64,000 nucleotides of DNA from NCBI RefSeq assembly GCF_001279775.1, contig NZ_LGDG01000063.1, positions 74,302 through 138,301 of the forward strand, in the 5' to 3' direction. The position numbers and the translations under genes were made by a program. A model generated the notes under the pieces. That model was given only the letters and a program-made list of their open reading frames with translations. It did not search any database and had not been told where the DNA came from. Positions 41,094 to 49,693 of this stretch are shown piece by piece (the stretch's first letter is position 1; every line of letters begins with the position of its first letter). Origin of the DNA: Streptomyces sp. MMG1533. GTDB taxonomy: Bacteria > Actinomycetota > Actinomycetes > Streptomycetales > Streptomycetaceae.

Positions 41094-42005
41094 TCAGCGC
41101 CACTCCACCGCGAAGGCCCGGCTCGGGTTCTGCACGAGGATCCGCTCCACCGCCTCCGCGCCCAGCTCGACTTCGAGCCGAGGCCGCACCCGCCGCAGCA
41201 GATACGGCATCCCCGGCCCGCCGTCGACCGATCGCGCCCCCGCGCTCGTGGTGTCGCCGCCGAGCAGCAGCCGGTCGCCGTGTCCGGCGTCGGCGAGCGC
41301 CCGGACGGCGCTCGGCATCCGCCAGTCCGTGGCGTGGTTGGCGCGTGACGGGCCGTCGAAAGAGAGATAGCAGCCCGTCTCCGCGGCCTGGAGTTGCACC
41401 ACGATGTCGGGGGAGCGGTTGAGATGTCCCAGGATCACCCGGTGCGGCGGCACCCCCAACTCGCCGCACAGCAGGTCCATTACGTCCAGGGCGGCGGTGC
41501 CGAGCTCCAGATGGACGGCGATGGGCGCCCCCGTCGCATGGTGGGCCTCGGCCGCCGCTCTCATGGTCCGGTTGGCGTGCGCGTCGAGGCCGTGAAAACC
41601 ACCCGCCACCTTGATCAGCCCCGCCCGGACCCCCGACGTGCCGATGCCCTCGGTCAGTTCGGTGACGAAGACCTCGGCGAGCCGGCCGTGTAACCGGCCG
41701 AGCGTCTCGTCGTCGTAGTGGACGGCCTGGTGCAGCCCGGTGGCGGCCACGACGAGCACTCCCGTCTCCCGTGACAGCGGCGGCAGATCGGCGGCCCGCC
41801 GTCCCAGCCCGTACGGCGTCCACTGCACCACGCTGTTGCCGCCGTGCGGGAGGAACGCCGCCAACTCGGCGCGGGCGGCGGACACGTGCTGGAGTTCCTG
41901 CCCCGGCAGTCGGGGACTGCGGAAGAACAGATGGTCGTGTGCGTCGCAGACGCCCAGTGCCGTGGGGGGCACGTCTCCGAGAACCGTACGCACCGTGCTC
42001 ACCAT
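41094..42005 (-). CDS. Phosphotriesterase-family metal hydrolase
   Basis: 303 residues. The binuclear metal site of the PTE/amidohydrolase fold is complete: His23 and His25 (DAHDHLF), Lys132 (GLIKVAGG), His165 (AVHLELG), His194 (ILGHLNR), Asp251 (LLGGDTT). The family includes PHP (phosphotriesterase homology) proteins and lactonases. The substrate is an ester or lactone. It overlaps the DUF4865 gene by seven bases and lies in an operon with a tautomerase, which suggests degradation of a ring or enol compound. The start is ATG 42005. Confidence 0.9.
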   Translation of the reverse strand: MVSTVRTVLGDVPPTALGVCDAHDHLFFRSPRLPGQELQHVSAARAELAAFLPHGGNSVVQWTPYGLGRRAADLPPLSRETGVLVVAATGLHQAVHYDDETLGRLHGRLAEVFVTELTEGIGTSGVRAGLIKVAGGFHGLDAHANRTMRAAAEAHHATGAPIAVHLELGTAALDVMDLLCGELGVPPHRVILGHLNRSPDIVVQLQAAETGCYLSFDGPSRANHATDWRMPSAVRALADAGHGDRLLLGGDTTSAGARSVDGGPGMPYLLRRVRPRLEVELGAEAVERILVQNPSRAFAVEWR

Positions 42006-42583
42006 CGCCGCCCCCGCGGCAGCCGGTCCTGCCCCGGCGCCGACAGGTGCAGCACCTGGAACACGTCACCCTCGGCCTTCGGCGCGTCGTGCACCCAGAG
42101 CGAGAAGTGCACCAGCTCCCAGCGGCCGGTGTCGACGGCGGCCGCCGCCAGCACCGCCCCGCTCTCCCCGGCCAGCCGCGCGGTCTCGCGTACGGCATCC
42201 TCCATGACCGCGGACAACTCCATCCCGTCCGGCACGGGCTGCCGATGGCGCACCGCAAGCCGCGGGGGCGAGCCCGCGGCGCCGCACTCCTCGTAGGCCA
42301 CCCCTGTCCACTGCCGGACCGACGGGCGCCCGAAGTCGTTGCTGATCCCCTGGAAGGCGCCTCCCCAGAGGAAGGCGTTCATGCCCTCCACGGTGTTCCA
42401 CAGGTAGAACGGCGCGTACTGGTTGACCGGCGACCCGTCGCTGCCCCGCTCGCGCATCAGATACGCCTTGAGGCCGAGCCCCTCCCAGTCGTCAAGCAGA
42501 TGGCCCTTGCGGGCGACCCGGTCGCGAATGACGTCCATGTCGTAGTCGGCGGGCAGCGTGAGCTCGTACTGCATGGCGTGCAT
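41999..42583 (-). CDS. DUF4865 protein
   Basis: 194 residues from ATG 42583, six bases after GAGGAGG; ATG 42574 is a weaker option. MQYELTLPADYDMDVIRDRVARKGHLLDDWEGLGLKAYLMRERG, YAPFYLWNTVEGMNAFLWGGAFQGISNDFGRP and VYE-like VAYEECGAAGSP are typical of DUF4865. The fold resembles a monooxygenase/EthD-like barrel, which would make it a small-molecule-handling partner, but that is a guess. It is the first enzyme gene of the TetR-led operon and overlaps the PTE-like gene. Confidence 0.85.
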   Translation of the reverse strand: MHAMQYELTLPADYDMDVIRDRVARKGHLLDDWEGLGLKAYLMRERGSDGSPVNQYAPFYLWNTVEGMNAFLWGGAFQGISNDFGRPSVRQWTGVAYEECGAAGSPPRLAVRHRQPVPDGMELSAVMEDAVRETARLAGESGAVLAAAAVDTGRWELVHFSLWVHDAPKAEGDVFQVLHLSAPGQDRLPRGRRW

Positions 42584-42594
42584 CGGGTGCCTCC

Positions 42595-43161
42595 TCAGAC
42601 GGGGCGGGCGGGTGTGAGCAGCGACAACAGTCCCCGGACACCCGCGTCGAACGCGGCGGGCGAACCGGACGCGCGGGCGAGTACGTAGCCGCCCTGGACG
42701 GTCGCGAGGACGGTCGAGGCGATCTCCTCCCCGTCCAGCGAGGGCGCGAACAGGCCCTGTTCCTTGCCCTCTTCGACGATTCCGGCGACCCGTTCGCGGA
42801 TCCGGTCGAGCGCCTCGTCGACCGGCGCGCGCAGTTCGTCGCTGGCGATGATGTCCGGGTCCATGGTCAGCCGTCCGATGGGGCAGCCGCGCAGCACGTC
42901 GCGTTCGCGCCGCAGGTACGCCTCGATCCGCTCGTAGGGCGTCCCCGGACCGTCGAGTACTCCCTCGGCGGTAGCCAGCAACTCCTCGGCCGTCCGCCGG
43001 ATCGCGGCCAGGGCGAGGTCCGGCTTCCCCTTGAAGTGGTGGTACATGCTGCCCTGTCCCGCTTCCGCGCGCTCCAGGATGGCCTTGGGGCTGGTGCCCA
43101 CGTAGCCGCGCTCCCACAGCAGCTCACGGGTGGACTCGATCAGTCGCTCCGAGGTGCTCAT
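42595..43161 (-). CDS. TetR-family transcriptional regulator
   Basis: 188 residues from ATG 43161. The helix-turn-helix is ERLIESTRELLWERGYVGTSPKAILERAEAGQGSMYHHFKGKPDLALAAI, and the C-terminal part is of the TetR_C type (GCPIGRLTMDPDIIASDELRAPVDEALDRIRERVAGIVEEGKE). It ends 11 bp before the DUF4865 start, so it leads the operon, which it probably controls. Divergent from the SHOCT/ABC operon. A TACTAGTA palindrome sits 15 bp upstream. Confidence 0.92.
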   Translation of the reverse strand: MSTSERLIESTRELLWERGYVGTSPKAILERAEAGQGSMYHHFKGKPDLALAAIRRTAEELLATAEGVLDGPGTPYERIEAYLRRERDVLRGCPIGRLTMDPDIIASDELRAPVDEALDRIRERVAGIVEEGKEQGLFAPSLDGEEIASTVLATVQGGYVLARASGSPAAFDAGVRGLLSLLTPARPV

Positions 43162-43176
43162 GGCCTCACTGTACAT

Positions 43177-43184
43177 ACTAGTAG
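43177..43184. promoter_or_regulatory. TACTAGTA palindrome at the TetR gene start
   Basis: TACTAGTA, at 43177-43184, is a perfect palindrome in an AT-rich patch 15 bp before the TetR start codon. TetR dimers bind such short palindromes near their own starts. It could also affect the SHOCT/ABC operon, which begins 154 bp to the right. Confidence 0.45.
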
Positions 43185-43337
43185 TTACAGAAGTCGAGGC
43201 TCTGAGGAGCAGCGGCGACGTCCCCGCGTACTCCCCGGGAGGTACGCGCAGTGCCGCTGGCCGGACGACGACCCGGCCCCCTCCCCGGCGTGACTCTCGA
43301 GGCATCACGAAAAGACCACCGAGGGAGATGACTCGAG

Positions 43338-43628
43338 ATGCAGACACTGGCGCACTGGGACGGCGGCCCCGGCCCGTGGATCCTGTTCTTCCCGCTGATC
43401 TGGGCGGCGGTGGTGATCGGTGTCGTCACGCTTCTGCGGCGCACCGTCCGGCGCGGCCGACGCGGACCGTGGCGCCCGACGGCCGACACCGGCCCCTCCG
43501 GTGACTCGCCGATCGCGATGCTCGGCCGCCGCTTCGCCTCCGGCGAGATCGACGAGGACGAGTACTGGCGCCGGCTGTCCGTCCTGGACGAGCAGTTCGG
43601 CCGTACGGGCAAGGGCGGTGCGGCATGA
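43338..43628 (+). CDS. SHOCT-domain membrane protein
   Basis: 96 residues. One span (GPWILFFPLIWAAVVIGVVTLL) is followed by a basic stretch and a short SHOCT helix pair (SPIAMLGRRFASGEIDEDEYWRRLSVLDEQF). SHOCT proteins are small accessory domains, and here the stop overlaps the ABC ATPase start by four bases (ATGA). It probably assists the ABC complex at the membrane. GGGAGATGACTCGAG precedes the start. Confidence 0.85.
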   Translation: MQTLAHWDGGPGPWILFFPLIWAAVVIGVVTLLRRTVRRGRRGPWRPTADTGPSGDSPIAMLGRRFASGEIDEDEYWRRLSVLDEQFGRTGKGGAA

Positions 43629-44383
43629 CCGCGACGACCGCCGCCGTCAGCACGTTGCCGGCCGCCCGGGTCGTCGACGCCGTGAAGGTCTACGGCAGCG
43701 GCGACACCAGCGTGAGGGCCCTGGACGGGGTGAGCGTCGACTTCCCGGTCGGCCGCTTCACCGCGATCATGGGGCCCTCGGGCTCCGGCAAGTCCACCCT
43801 GATGCACTGCGCGGCCGGCCTGGACACCCTCACCTCGGGTGCCGCCCACATCGGCGACACCGAACTGGGCTCCCTCGACGACCGCCGCCTCACCCTCCTG
43901 CGCCGCGACCGCGTCGGCTTCGTGTTCCAGGCGTTCAACCTGGTGCCGACGCTGACCGTCGCGGAGAACATCCGACTGCCGCTCGACCTCGCGGGCGGCA
44001 AGGGCGACCCGGAGTGGATCGACGCCCTGATCGACGTCGTCGGCCTGCGCGACCGGCTCCACCACCGGCCCTCCGAACTCTCCGGCGGCCAGCAGCAACG
44101 CGTCGCCGTGGCACGGGCGTTCGCCGGCCGCCCGGACGTCGTCTTCGCCGACGAGCCGACCGGCAACCTCGACTCCCGCTCCGGCGAGGAGGTCCTGGGG
44201 CTGCTCGGCCGCACCGTGCGCCAGACGGCCCGCACGGTCGTCATGGTCACCCACGACCCGGTCGCCGCCGCCCACGCCGACGAGGTCGTCTTCCTCGCCG
44301 ACGGACGCCTGGTCGACCGGATGGAATCCCCGACCGCCGACAAGGTCTTGGACCGCATGAAAGCCTTCGAGGTGCCCTCATGA
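43625..44383 (+). CDS. ABC transporter ATP-binding protein, MacB/LolD type
   Basis: 252 residues. Walker A is GPSGSGKSTLMHCAAGLD, Q-loop VFQAFNLVPTLTV, signature ELSGGQQQRVAVARAF, Walker B VVFADEPTGNLDS, H-loop VVMVTHDPVAAAHAD. The FNL.PTLT and DEPTGNLDS variants mark the MacB/LolD/FtsE branch that powers FtsX-type permeases. The start and stop overlap both neighbours (ATGA each side), so the three genes form one coupled export system. Confidence 0.95.
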   Translation: MTATTAAVSTLPAARVVDAVKVYGSGDTSVRALDGVSVDFPVGRFTAIMGPSGSGKSTLMHCAAGLDTLTSGAAHIGDTELGSLDDRRLTLLRRDRVGFVFQAFNLVPTLTVAENIRLPLDLAGGKGDPEWIDALIDVVGLRDRLHHRPSELSGGQQQRVAVARAFAGRPDVVFADEPTGNLDSRSGEEVLGLLGRTVRQTARTVVMVTHDPVAAAHADEVVFLADGRLVDRMESPTADKVLDRMKAFEVPS

Positions 44384-46941
44384 ACGCCTCCGTACGCCTG
44401 AGCGTCTCCTCCCTGCGCGCCCACGGGAGGCGCTTCGCCGGAACGTTCCTCGCGGTGTTCCTCGGCGTCGCCTTCCTCGCCGGGACGCTCGTCATGGGCG
44501 ACACGCTGCGCGCCGGCTTCGACACCATGTTCGGCAACGCGACCAGCGGCACCGACGCCGTGGTGCGCAGCGCCGACGCGATCACCACGCCGGGTGAGAG
44601 CGAGGGCGTGCGGGAGCCGGTCGACACGGCTCTGGTGAACGCCGTCGAGCAGGTCCCGGGCGTCGCGGCCGCCGCCCTGAACATCCAGGGTGCCGGCCAG
44701 CTCGTGGGCGCGAACGGCAAGCCGATCGGCGGACAGGGCCCGCCCACGCTCGCCGGCAACTGGATCGCCGATCCGGAGCTCAACTCCTACCGGCTCGCCG
44801 AGGGCCGCGCCCCGGAGAGGCACGGCGAGGTCGTCGTCAACCGCGGCACCGCAGAGAAGGGCGACCTGAAGATCGGCGACACCACCACCCTGCGCACGCC
44901 CGACCCCGTCAAGGTGACGATCGTCGGCCTCGCGACCTTCGGCGGCGAGGACGGCATGGCACAGGTGACGTTCACCGGCATGACCCGGGCCGACGCCGAG
45001 AAGTACCTCACGGCCCGGCCGGGCGAGGCGTCGAGCATCCAGGTGCGAGCCGGTCCCGGGGTGAGCCCGCAGGAGCTCGTGGACCGGCTGACTCCCGTAC
45101 TGCCCAAGGGAGTCGAGGCCATCACCGGCCAGGAGTCGGCCGAGGAGAACACCGACATGATCTCCAGCCAGTTCCTGACCCTCTTCACCACCTTCCTTCT
45201 CGTGTTCTCAGGGGTCGCCCTGCTGGTCGCGACCTTCTCCATCCACAACACCTTCGCGATCGTCGTCGCCCAACGCGCCCGCGAGAACGCCCTGTTGCGC
45301 GCCCTGGGCGCCTCCCGCAGGCAGGTCACCGCGTCGACCCTCGTCGAGGCGAGCGTCGTGGCCGTACTCGCGTCGGCCGCGGGCCTGGCGGGTGGCATCG
45401 GTGTCGCCGCCGGACTTCAGGCCCTGTTCCCGGCCATCGGATTCCCCTTCCCCGACGGCGATTTGGTGATCAGCACCCTGTCGATGACCCTGCCACTCGC
45501 GGTCGGCATCGCGGTCTGCCTGGGCTCCGCGCTGCTGCCCGCCGTACGCGCCGGCCGCACCGCGCCCCTGGCCGCCCTGCGTGAGACGGCCGTCGACACC
45601 ACCGGCGCCTCCCGCGTCCGCGCCGTCACCGGCATGGGCCTCGCCGCCCTCGCCGTCGCGGTCACCCTCACCGGTGTGCTGGTGTCACCCTCCCTGTGGC
45701 TCGCCGGAACCGGCGCCGTCCTGGCCCTGGTCTCCTTCGTGGTCCTCGGCCCGGTCGCCTCGACGACGGCCGTACGAGTCCTCGGCAGCCCGCTCGACAG
45801 GCTGCGCGGCGTCACCGGCGGGCTCGCCCGGCGCAATGCCCTGCGCAGCCCCCGGCGGACGGCGGCCACCGCCGGCGCCCTGATGATCGGCGTGGCCGTG
45901 GTCTCGCTGTTCACCGTGTTCGGCGCCTCGCTGAAGGCGACCATGGACCAGACCGTGTCCCGGTCCTTCGCGGGCGACGTCGCCGTCAGCACCCCGTCGT
46001 TCGGCGCGGGCGGCAGCGGCCTCAGCCCCCGGCTCGCCGCAGCGGTGCAGCAACTGCCCGAGGTGGACACAGCCGTCGGACTCGGCCGCGGCGTCGCCGA
46101 AGTCGACGGCAGGGGACGGGCGTTGACCGTCACCGACCCGCTCGCCCTGCAGCGCACCTTCGACCTCGGCAAGGTCGACGGTTCCCTGCGCGACCTCGGC
46201 ACCGACGGCATCGCCATCACCGAGAAGGAGGCCGACAAGCAGGGCCTCACCACCGGTGACACGGCACGCCTCACCTTCACCGACGGCAGGTCGGAGACCT
46301 TCACCGTCCGCGCGGTCTACGGGCAGTCCGAACTCGCCGGCGAGTACGTCATCACGCGCGCCGCCTGGGCCCCGCACCGCACCCAGGACTCCGACACCCT
46401 CGTCGCCGTCTCCTTCAAGGACGGCGTGAGCTCGGACGCGGGCAAGGCGGCGGTGGAGAAGGCCGCCGCGCGGTACGGCAACCCCGAGGTGCAGACCCGG
46501 GACGAGTACGCGCAGTCCTCGGCCGGCGGCATCGACATGATGCTGACCCTCGTCTACGCCCTGCTCGCTCTCGCGGTGCTCATCGCGCTCCTCGGCATCG
46601 CCAACACCCTGACGCTGGCGATCCACGAGCGCACCCGCGAACTGGGCCTGCTGCGGGCAGTCGGCCAGACCCGGTCCCAACTGCGGGCCATGGTCCGCTG
46701 GGAGTCGGTCCTCGTCGCCGCCTTCGGCACGGTCGGCGGGCTCGCCCTCGGCGCCTTCCTCGGCTGGGTGCTGGTCAAGGCCTCGGACGGGGCGAGCGAC
46801 AGCGACTTCGCCTTCGCGCTGCCGCCCCTGCAACTCGCCGTGGTCGCGCTGGTGGGGCTCGCAGCGGGAGCCCTCGCGGGTCTGCGCCCGGCCCGGCGCG
46901 CGGCACGCCTGGACGTACTGCGGGCCATCGCCACCGAATGA
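44380..46941 (+). CDS. FtsX-type ABC permease with two FtsX domains
   Basis: 853 residues from ATG 44380, overlapping the ATPase stop. One N-terminal span (FLAVFLGVAFLAGTLVMG) precedes a large extracytoplasmic domain of about 220 residues (MacB_PCD-like). The first FtsX domain runs from about 265 (FLTLFTTFLLVFSGVALLVATFSIHNTFAIVVAQRARENALLRALGASRRQV). A second extracellular domain (from about 520) and a second FtsX domain (from about 720, LIALLGIANTLTLAIHERTRELGLLRAVGQTRSQL) follow. It probably exports lipid, peptide or antibiotic, or acts as a sensor with its ATPase. Divergent TetR regulator. Confidence 0.93.
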   Translation: MNASVRLSVSSLRAHGRRFAGTFLAVFLGVAFLAGTLVMGDTLRAGFDTMFGNATSGTDAVVRSADAITTPGESEGVREPVDTALVNAVEQVPGVAAAALNIQGAGQLVGANGKPIGGQGPPTLAGNWIADPELNSYRLAEGRAPERHGEVVVNRGTAEKGDLKIGDTTTLRTPDPVKVTIVGLATFGGEDGMAQVTFTGMTRADAEKYLTARPGEASSIQVRAGPGVSPQELVDRLTPVLPKGVEAITGQESAEENTDMISSQFLTLFTTFLLVFSGVALLVATFSIHNTFAIVVAQRARENALLRALGASRRQVTASTLVEASVVAVLASAAGLAGGIGVAAGLQALFPAIGFPFPDGDLVISTLSMTLPLAVGIAVCLGSALLPAVRAGRTAPLAALRETAVDTTGASRVRAVTGMGLAALAVAVTLTGVLVSPSLWLAGTGAVLALVSFVVLGPVASTTAVRVLGSPLDRLRGVTGGLARRNALRSPRRTAATAGALMIGVAVVSLFTVFGASLKATMDQTVSRSFAGDVAVSTPSFGAGGSGLSPRLAAAVQQLPEVDTAVGLGRGVAEVDGRGRALTVTDPLALQRTFDLGKVDGSLRDLGTDGIAITEKEADKQGLTTGDTARLTFTDGRSETFTVRAVYGQSELAGEYVITRAAWAPHRTQDSDTLVAVSFKDGVSSDAGKAAVEKAAARYGNPEVQTRDEYAQSSAGGIDMMLTLVYALLALAVLIALLGIANTLTLAIHERTRELGLLRAVGQTRSQLRAMVRWESVLVAAFGTVGGLALGAFLGWVLVKASDGASDSDFAFALPPLQLAVVALVGLAAGALAGLRPARRAARLDVLRAIATE

Positions 46942-47007
46942 CGGGGCGGGCCCGCCAACGGCCACTGTGCCCACGCGTCGGCCGCGAAAGAGCCGGAGGG
47001 GCGCGCC

Positions 47008-47069
47008 GGTGTCGAGAGCGCGATCGCGCGGAGGCCCGAAGGGCTGAGCGCGATCGCGCTCTCGACACC
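47008..47069. terminator. Very strong bidirectional hairpin (22-bp perfect stem)
   Basis: Arms 47008-47029 and 47048-47069 are perfectly complementary over 22 bp, with an 18-base loop that folds again (GCCC-GAA-GGGC). The arms include the GCGATCGC palindrome. It lies between the convergent ends of the FtsX gene (46941) and the RsbW-like gene (47121), and would end both transcripts. No U-tract. Its length is much above an ordinary terminator. Confidence 0.7.
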
Positions 47070-47120
47070 CGCTGAAAGCGCCCCGCAGGCGAAAGAGCAA
47101 ACAGAGGAGTCACCGCCCGA

Positions 47121-47654
47121 TCAGCCGGCAACGGCCGACCGGGCGGGAGCGTGTTCGGGCCTGCTCAGGTCGACGGTGTGCGCGACCTCGACGAACCGGT
47201 GCGCGGGCTTCTCCGCCACCTTGCGCCGCGGGGGGCGCGCGGAGGCCGCCCGCGCGGACGAGGGTGTGGGCAGCGTGAACCACACGACCTTGCCGGACTC
47301 GCCGTCCGGCCGCGCCCCCCAGCTCTCGCTGACCGCGGCGACCATCGCGAGCCCGCGCCCGCAGGTGGCGAGCGCCTCGGCGTCCTCCACGATCGGCAGA
47401 CGCGGATCGTGGTCGTGCACAGAGACCATGAGACGGTCGAGCAGCAGCTCGATGTCCACGGTGCACGTCTTGTCGGGCTGGGCATGCCGGTGGACGTTGG
47501 TCAACAGCTCCGTCACACCGAGCGCGGCCCGGTCTATGAGGGGATCCAGATGCCAGTAGCGCAACTGCGCCGATACGATTCTGCGGACCTGGCCGATCCG
47601 CGACGGCAGGGCTTGGAGCTCCACCGTGCAATGCCTGCTTGGGTGGCTGATCAC
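47121..47654 (-). CDS. RsbW-like ATP-binding anti-sigma/serine kinase domain protein
   Basis: 177 residues of HATPase_c type: N box ALGVTELLTNVHRHAQPDKTC (Glu and Asn for magnesium), then HDHDPRLPIV (G1) and GRGLAMVAAVSESWG (G2). RsbW/SpoIIAB-like regulators of this size are abundant in Streptomyces and bind or phosphorylate anti-anti-sigma factors. The C-terminal 50 residues are basic and low complexity. No sigma or anti-anti-sigma gene is adjacent, so the partner is elsewhere. Confidence 0.9.
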   Translation of the reverse strand: MISHPSRHCTVELQALPSRIGQVRRIVSAQLRYWHLDPLIDRAALGVTELLTNVHRHAQPDKTCTVDIELLLDRLMVSVHDHDPRLPIVEDAEALATCGRGLAMVAAVSESWGARPDGESGKVVWFTLPTPSSARAASARPPRRKVAEKPAHRFVEVAHTVDLSRPEHAPARSAVAG

Positions 47655-47843
47655 GGCTGCGACTCCCCGACGTAGAGGTCCGGAAGAACACGGAGTTCGG
47701 ATCGATCCAGCAGAGTGCCTGCGTGAAAACGGCCGCCTGCTGTCATGGCCCGGCGGGCTGGTTCGCAGCGTTATCGCCGGTAAACCCAGAGTGATGTGAG
47801 ACCAGAGTGGCGCAGGGGGTGCGGTCTCGCAACTCGCGGTGAT

Positions 47844-48167
47844 TCAGTCGCTACGCCCTGCAGCACGCCGTACGGCCTCGATGAACCGGCGTGCCGCGGG
47901 CGGGCCGGGCTCGCCCGGGGCGGGGTCGTGCTCGCCCAGGGTCAGCAGGTACCGGTTGCCGTTGAGATCCGCCAGCGCCCGGTCCTCCGGGGCGAACCAC
48001 GGTTTGGAGGCGCGTACCGCCTGCACCGGCGCGCTGTCTATCTCACTGCCATAACTGGTGAGCAACTCCAGCCGGCCGTCGCTGATCCGGACCTGTCCGG
48101 CCCGGGTGAGCGAGCGCAGCCGCTTCCCGATCCGCACGCCCATGGCCGTGAACTCCGGCTCCGCCAT
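47844..48167 (-). CDS. Conserved small Streptomyces protein, unknown function
   Basis: 107 residues from ATG 48167. Basic N-terminus (MGVRIGKRLRSLTRAGQVRISDGRLELLTSYGSEIDSAPVQAVRA), then KPWFAPEDRALADLNGNRYLLTLGEHD, and an Arg-rich tail. No signal, span or motif. The reading frame is clean, but the ribosome site (GGGGCGGG) is weak, so the start is less sure. No family recognised. Confidence 0.65.
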   Translation of the reverse strand: MAEPEFTAMGVRIGKRLRSLTRAGQVRISDGRLELLTSYGSEIDSAPVQAVRASKPWFAPEDRALADLNGNRYLLTLGEHDPAPGEPGPPAARRFIEAVRRAAGRSD

Positions 48168-48509
48168 CCCGCCCCGCCCCCTTGTGCATGTGGATGCCGA
48201 CCCGCACTCCCGCGTGGGCCGTTGTCCCGTTCGTGTCGTGATCCAGTTTGCGCCCCCGCTCGGACCTTCGTCCCGTCGGGCAGTCTGCCCGCCACCGACG
48301 TCGAGCACCAGTACGCACGACCTTCTCGCCGAAGGCGCCCGGAGCACTCGCGCGAATGCGCCCCCACGATTCGGTGTCAGTCGGCCCCAGGGGTGCCTTT
48401 GAGGCGCTCAAAGGCGTGTTTATGCAGGTGAGAAGCGTGCGGAAGATGTCTATGATCGATGTGGCGGCCGCGCGACGCGCCGTCGGCGCGCACCTTAAGG
48501 AGCCCCGCC
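48168..48509. promoter_or_regulatory. 342-bp noncoding gap with palindrome CCTTTGAG-N3-CTCAAAGG
   Basis: I see no gene in this gap. CCTTTGAG (48396-48403), GCG, CTCAAAGG (48407-48414) is an 8-bp perfect palindrome 96 bp before the cysteine-desulfhydrase-like gene. TATGAT at 48451-48456 could be a -10, but no good -35 is visible. An AAGGAG ribosome site ends the gap. Confidence 0.55.
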
Positions 48510-49634
48510 GTGAGCACCTCCCAGAAGACCCGAACCGGCGAAACCCTCGACGTCGACCACAGCAACGCGGCCTACCGCGCCTGGCTGAAAGAAGCCGTCC
48601 GCAAGGTACAGGCCGACGCCAACCGCTCGGCCGACACGCACCTGCTGCGTTTCCCGCTGCCGGAGAAGTGGGGCATCGACCTGTACCTGAAGGACGAGTC
48701 GACCCACCCGACCGGCAGCCTCAAACACCGACTCGCCCGCTCGCTCTTCCTCTACGGCCTCTGCAATGGCTGGATCCGGCCCGCTCGCCCGGTGATCGAG
48801 GCGTCCAGCGGATCGACGGCCGTCTCCGAGGCGTACTTCGCGAAACTGATCGGCGTGCCGTTCATCGCCGTCATGCCCCGCACGACCAGCGCGGAGAAGA
48901 TCCGCCTGATCGAGTTCCACGGCGGGCAGTGCCACTTCGTGGACGACTCCCGGAAGATGTACGAGGAGTCCGCCCGCCTCGCGGTGGAGACCGGCGGCCA
49001 CTACATGGACCAGTTCACCTACGCCGAACGGGCCACGGACTGGCGCGGCAACAACAACATCGCCGAATCCATCTTCCGCCAGCTGGAGCTGGAGCGGTTC
49101 CCGGAGCCCGCGTGGATCGTCGCCACGGCCGGCACCGGCGGCACGTCGGCGACCCTCGCGCGCTACGTCCACTACATGCAGCACGACACCCGCATTTGTG
49201 TCGCCGATCCGGAGAACTCGTGTTTCTTCGAGGGCTGGACCACCGGCGATCCGGACGTCACGTGCGACTGCGGCTCCCGTATCGAGGGCATCGGCCGGCC
49301 GCGCATGGAACCCAGCTTCGTGCCCGGCGCGATCGACCGGATGATGAAGGTCCCGGATGCCGCCAGCGTCGCCGCCGTACGCGCCCTGGAGCAGGCCATC
49401 GGCCGCAAGGCGGGCGGCTCGACGGGCACCGGGCTGTGGAGCGCGCTGAAGATCGTCGCCGAGATGGTCGCGGAGGGCCGGCAGGGGAGCGTGGTGACCC
49501 TGCTGTGCGACCACGGGGACCGCTACCTCGACAAGTACTACTCGGACGCCTGGCTCGCCGAGAAGGGCCTGGACATCGCGCCGTACACGGCGGCGATCGT
49601 TTCGCTGCTGGAGACGGGCGTGTGGCCCGACTGA
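48510..49634 (+). CDS. PLP-dependent cysteine desulfhydrase/synthase-like enzyme (Cds1-like)
   Basis: 374 residues from GTG 48510, chosen for the AAGGAG seven bases upstream. The PLP Lys is Lys72 in [11 protein letters not shown]. The PLP-phosphate loop [13 protein letters not shown] and the Asn loop [19 protein letters not shown] follow the cysteine synthase/cystathionine beta-synthase fold II. The overall sequence, with [26 protein letters not shown], resembles mycobacterial Cds1 (Rv3684), which makes pyruvate, ammonia and sulfide from cysteine. No cystathionine partner is adjacent. A palindrome upstream suggests regulated expression. Confidence 0.86.
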   Translation: MSTSQKTRTGETLDVDHSNAAYRAWLKEAVRKVQADANRSADTHLLRFPLPEKWGIDLYLKDESTHPTGSLKHRLARSLFLYGLCNGWIRPARPVIEASSGSTAVSEAYFAKLIGVPFIAVMPRTTSAEKIRLIEFHGGQCHFVDDSRKMYEESARLAVETGGHYMDQFTYAERATDWRGNNNIAESIFRQLELERFPEPAWIVATAGTGGTSATLARYVHYMQHDTRICVADPENSCFFEGWTTGDPDVTCDCGSRIEGIGRPRMEPSFVPGAIDRMMKVPDAASVAAVRALEQAIGRKAGGSTGTGLWSALKIVAEMVAEGRQGSVVTLLCDHGDRYLDKYYSDAWLAEKGLDIAPYTAAIVSLLETGVWPD

Positions 49635-49693
49635 ACGGCGTGAGTCGCGAAGGCCGGACGGCGGGGCGATAGGCTCCGGCGAGGGGGGTGATC

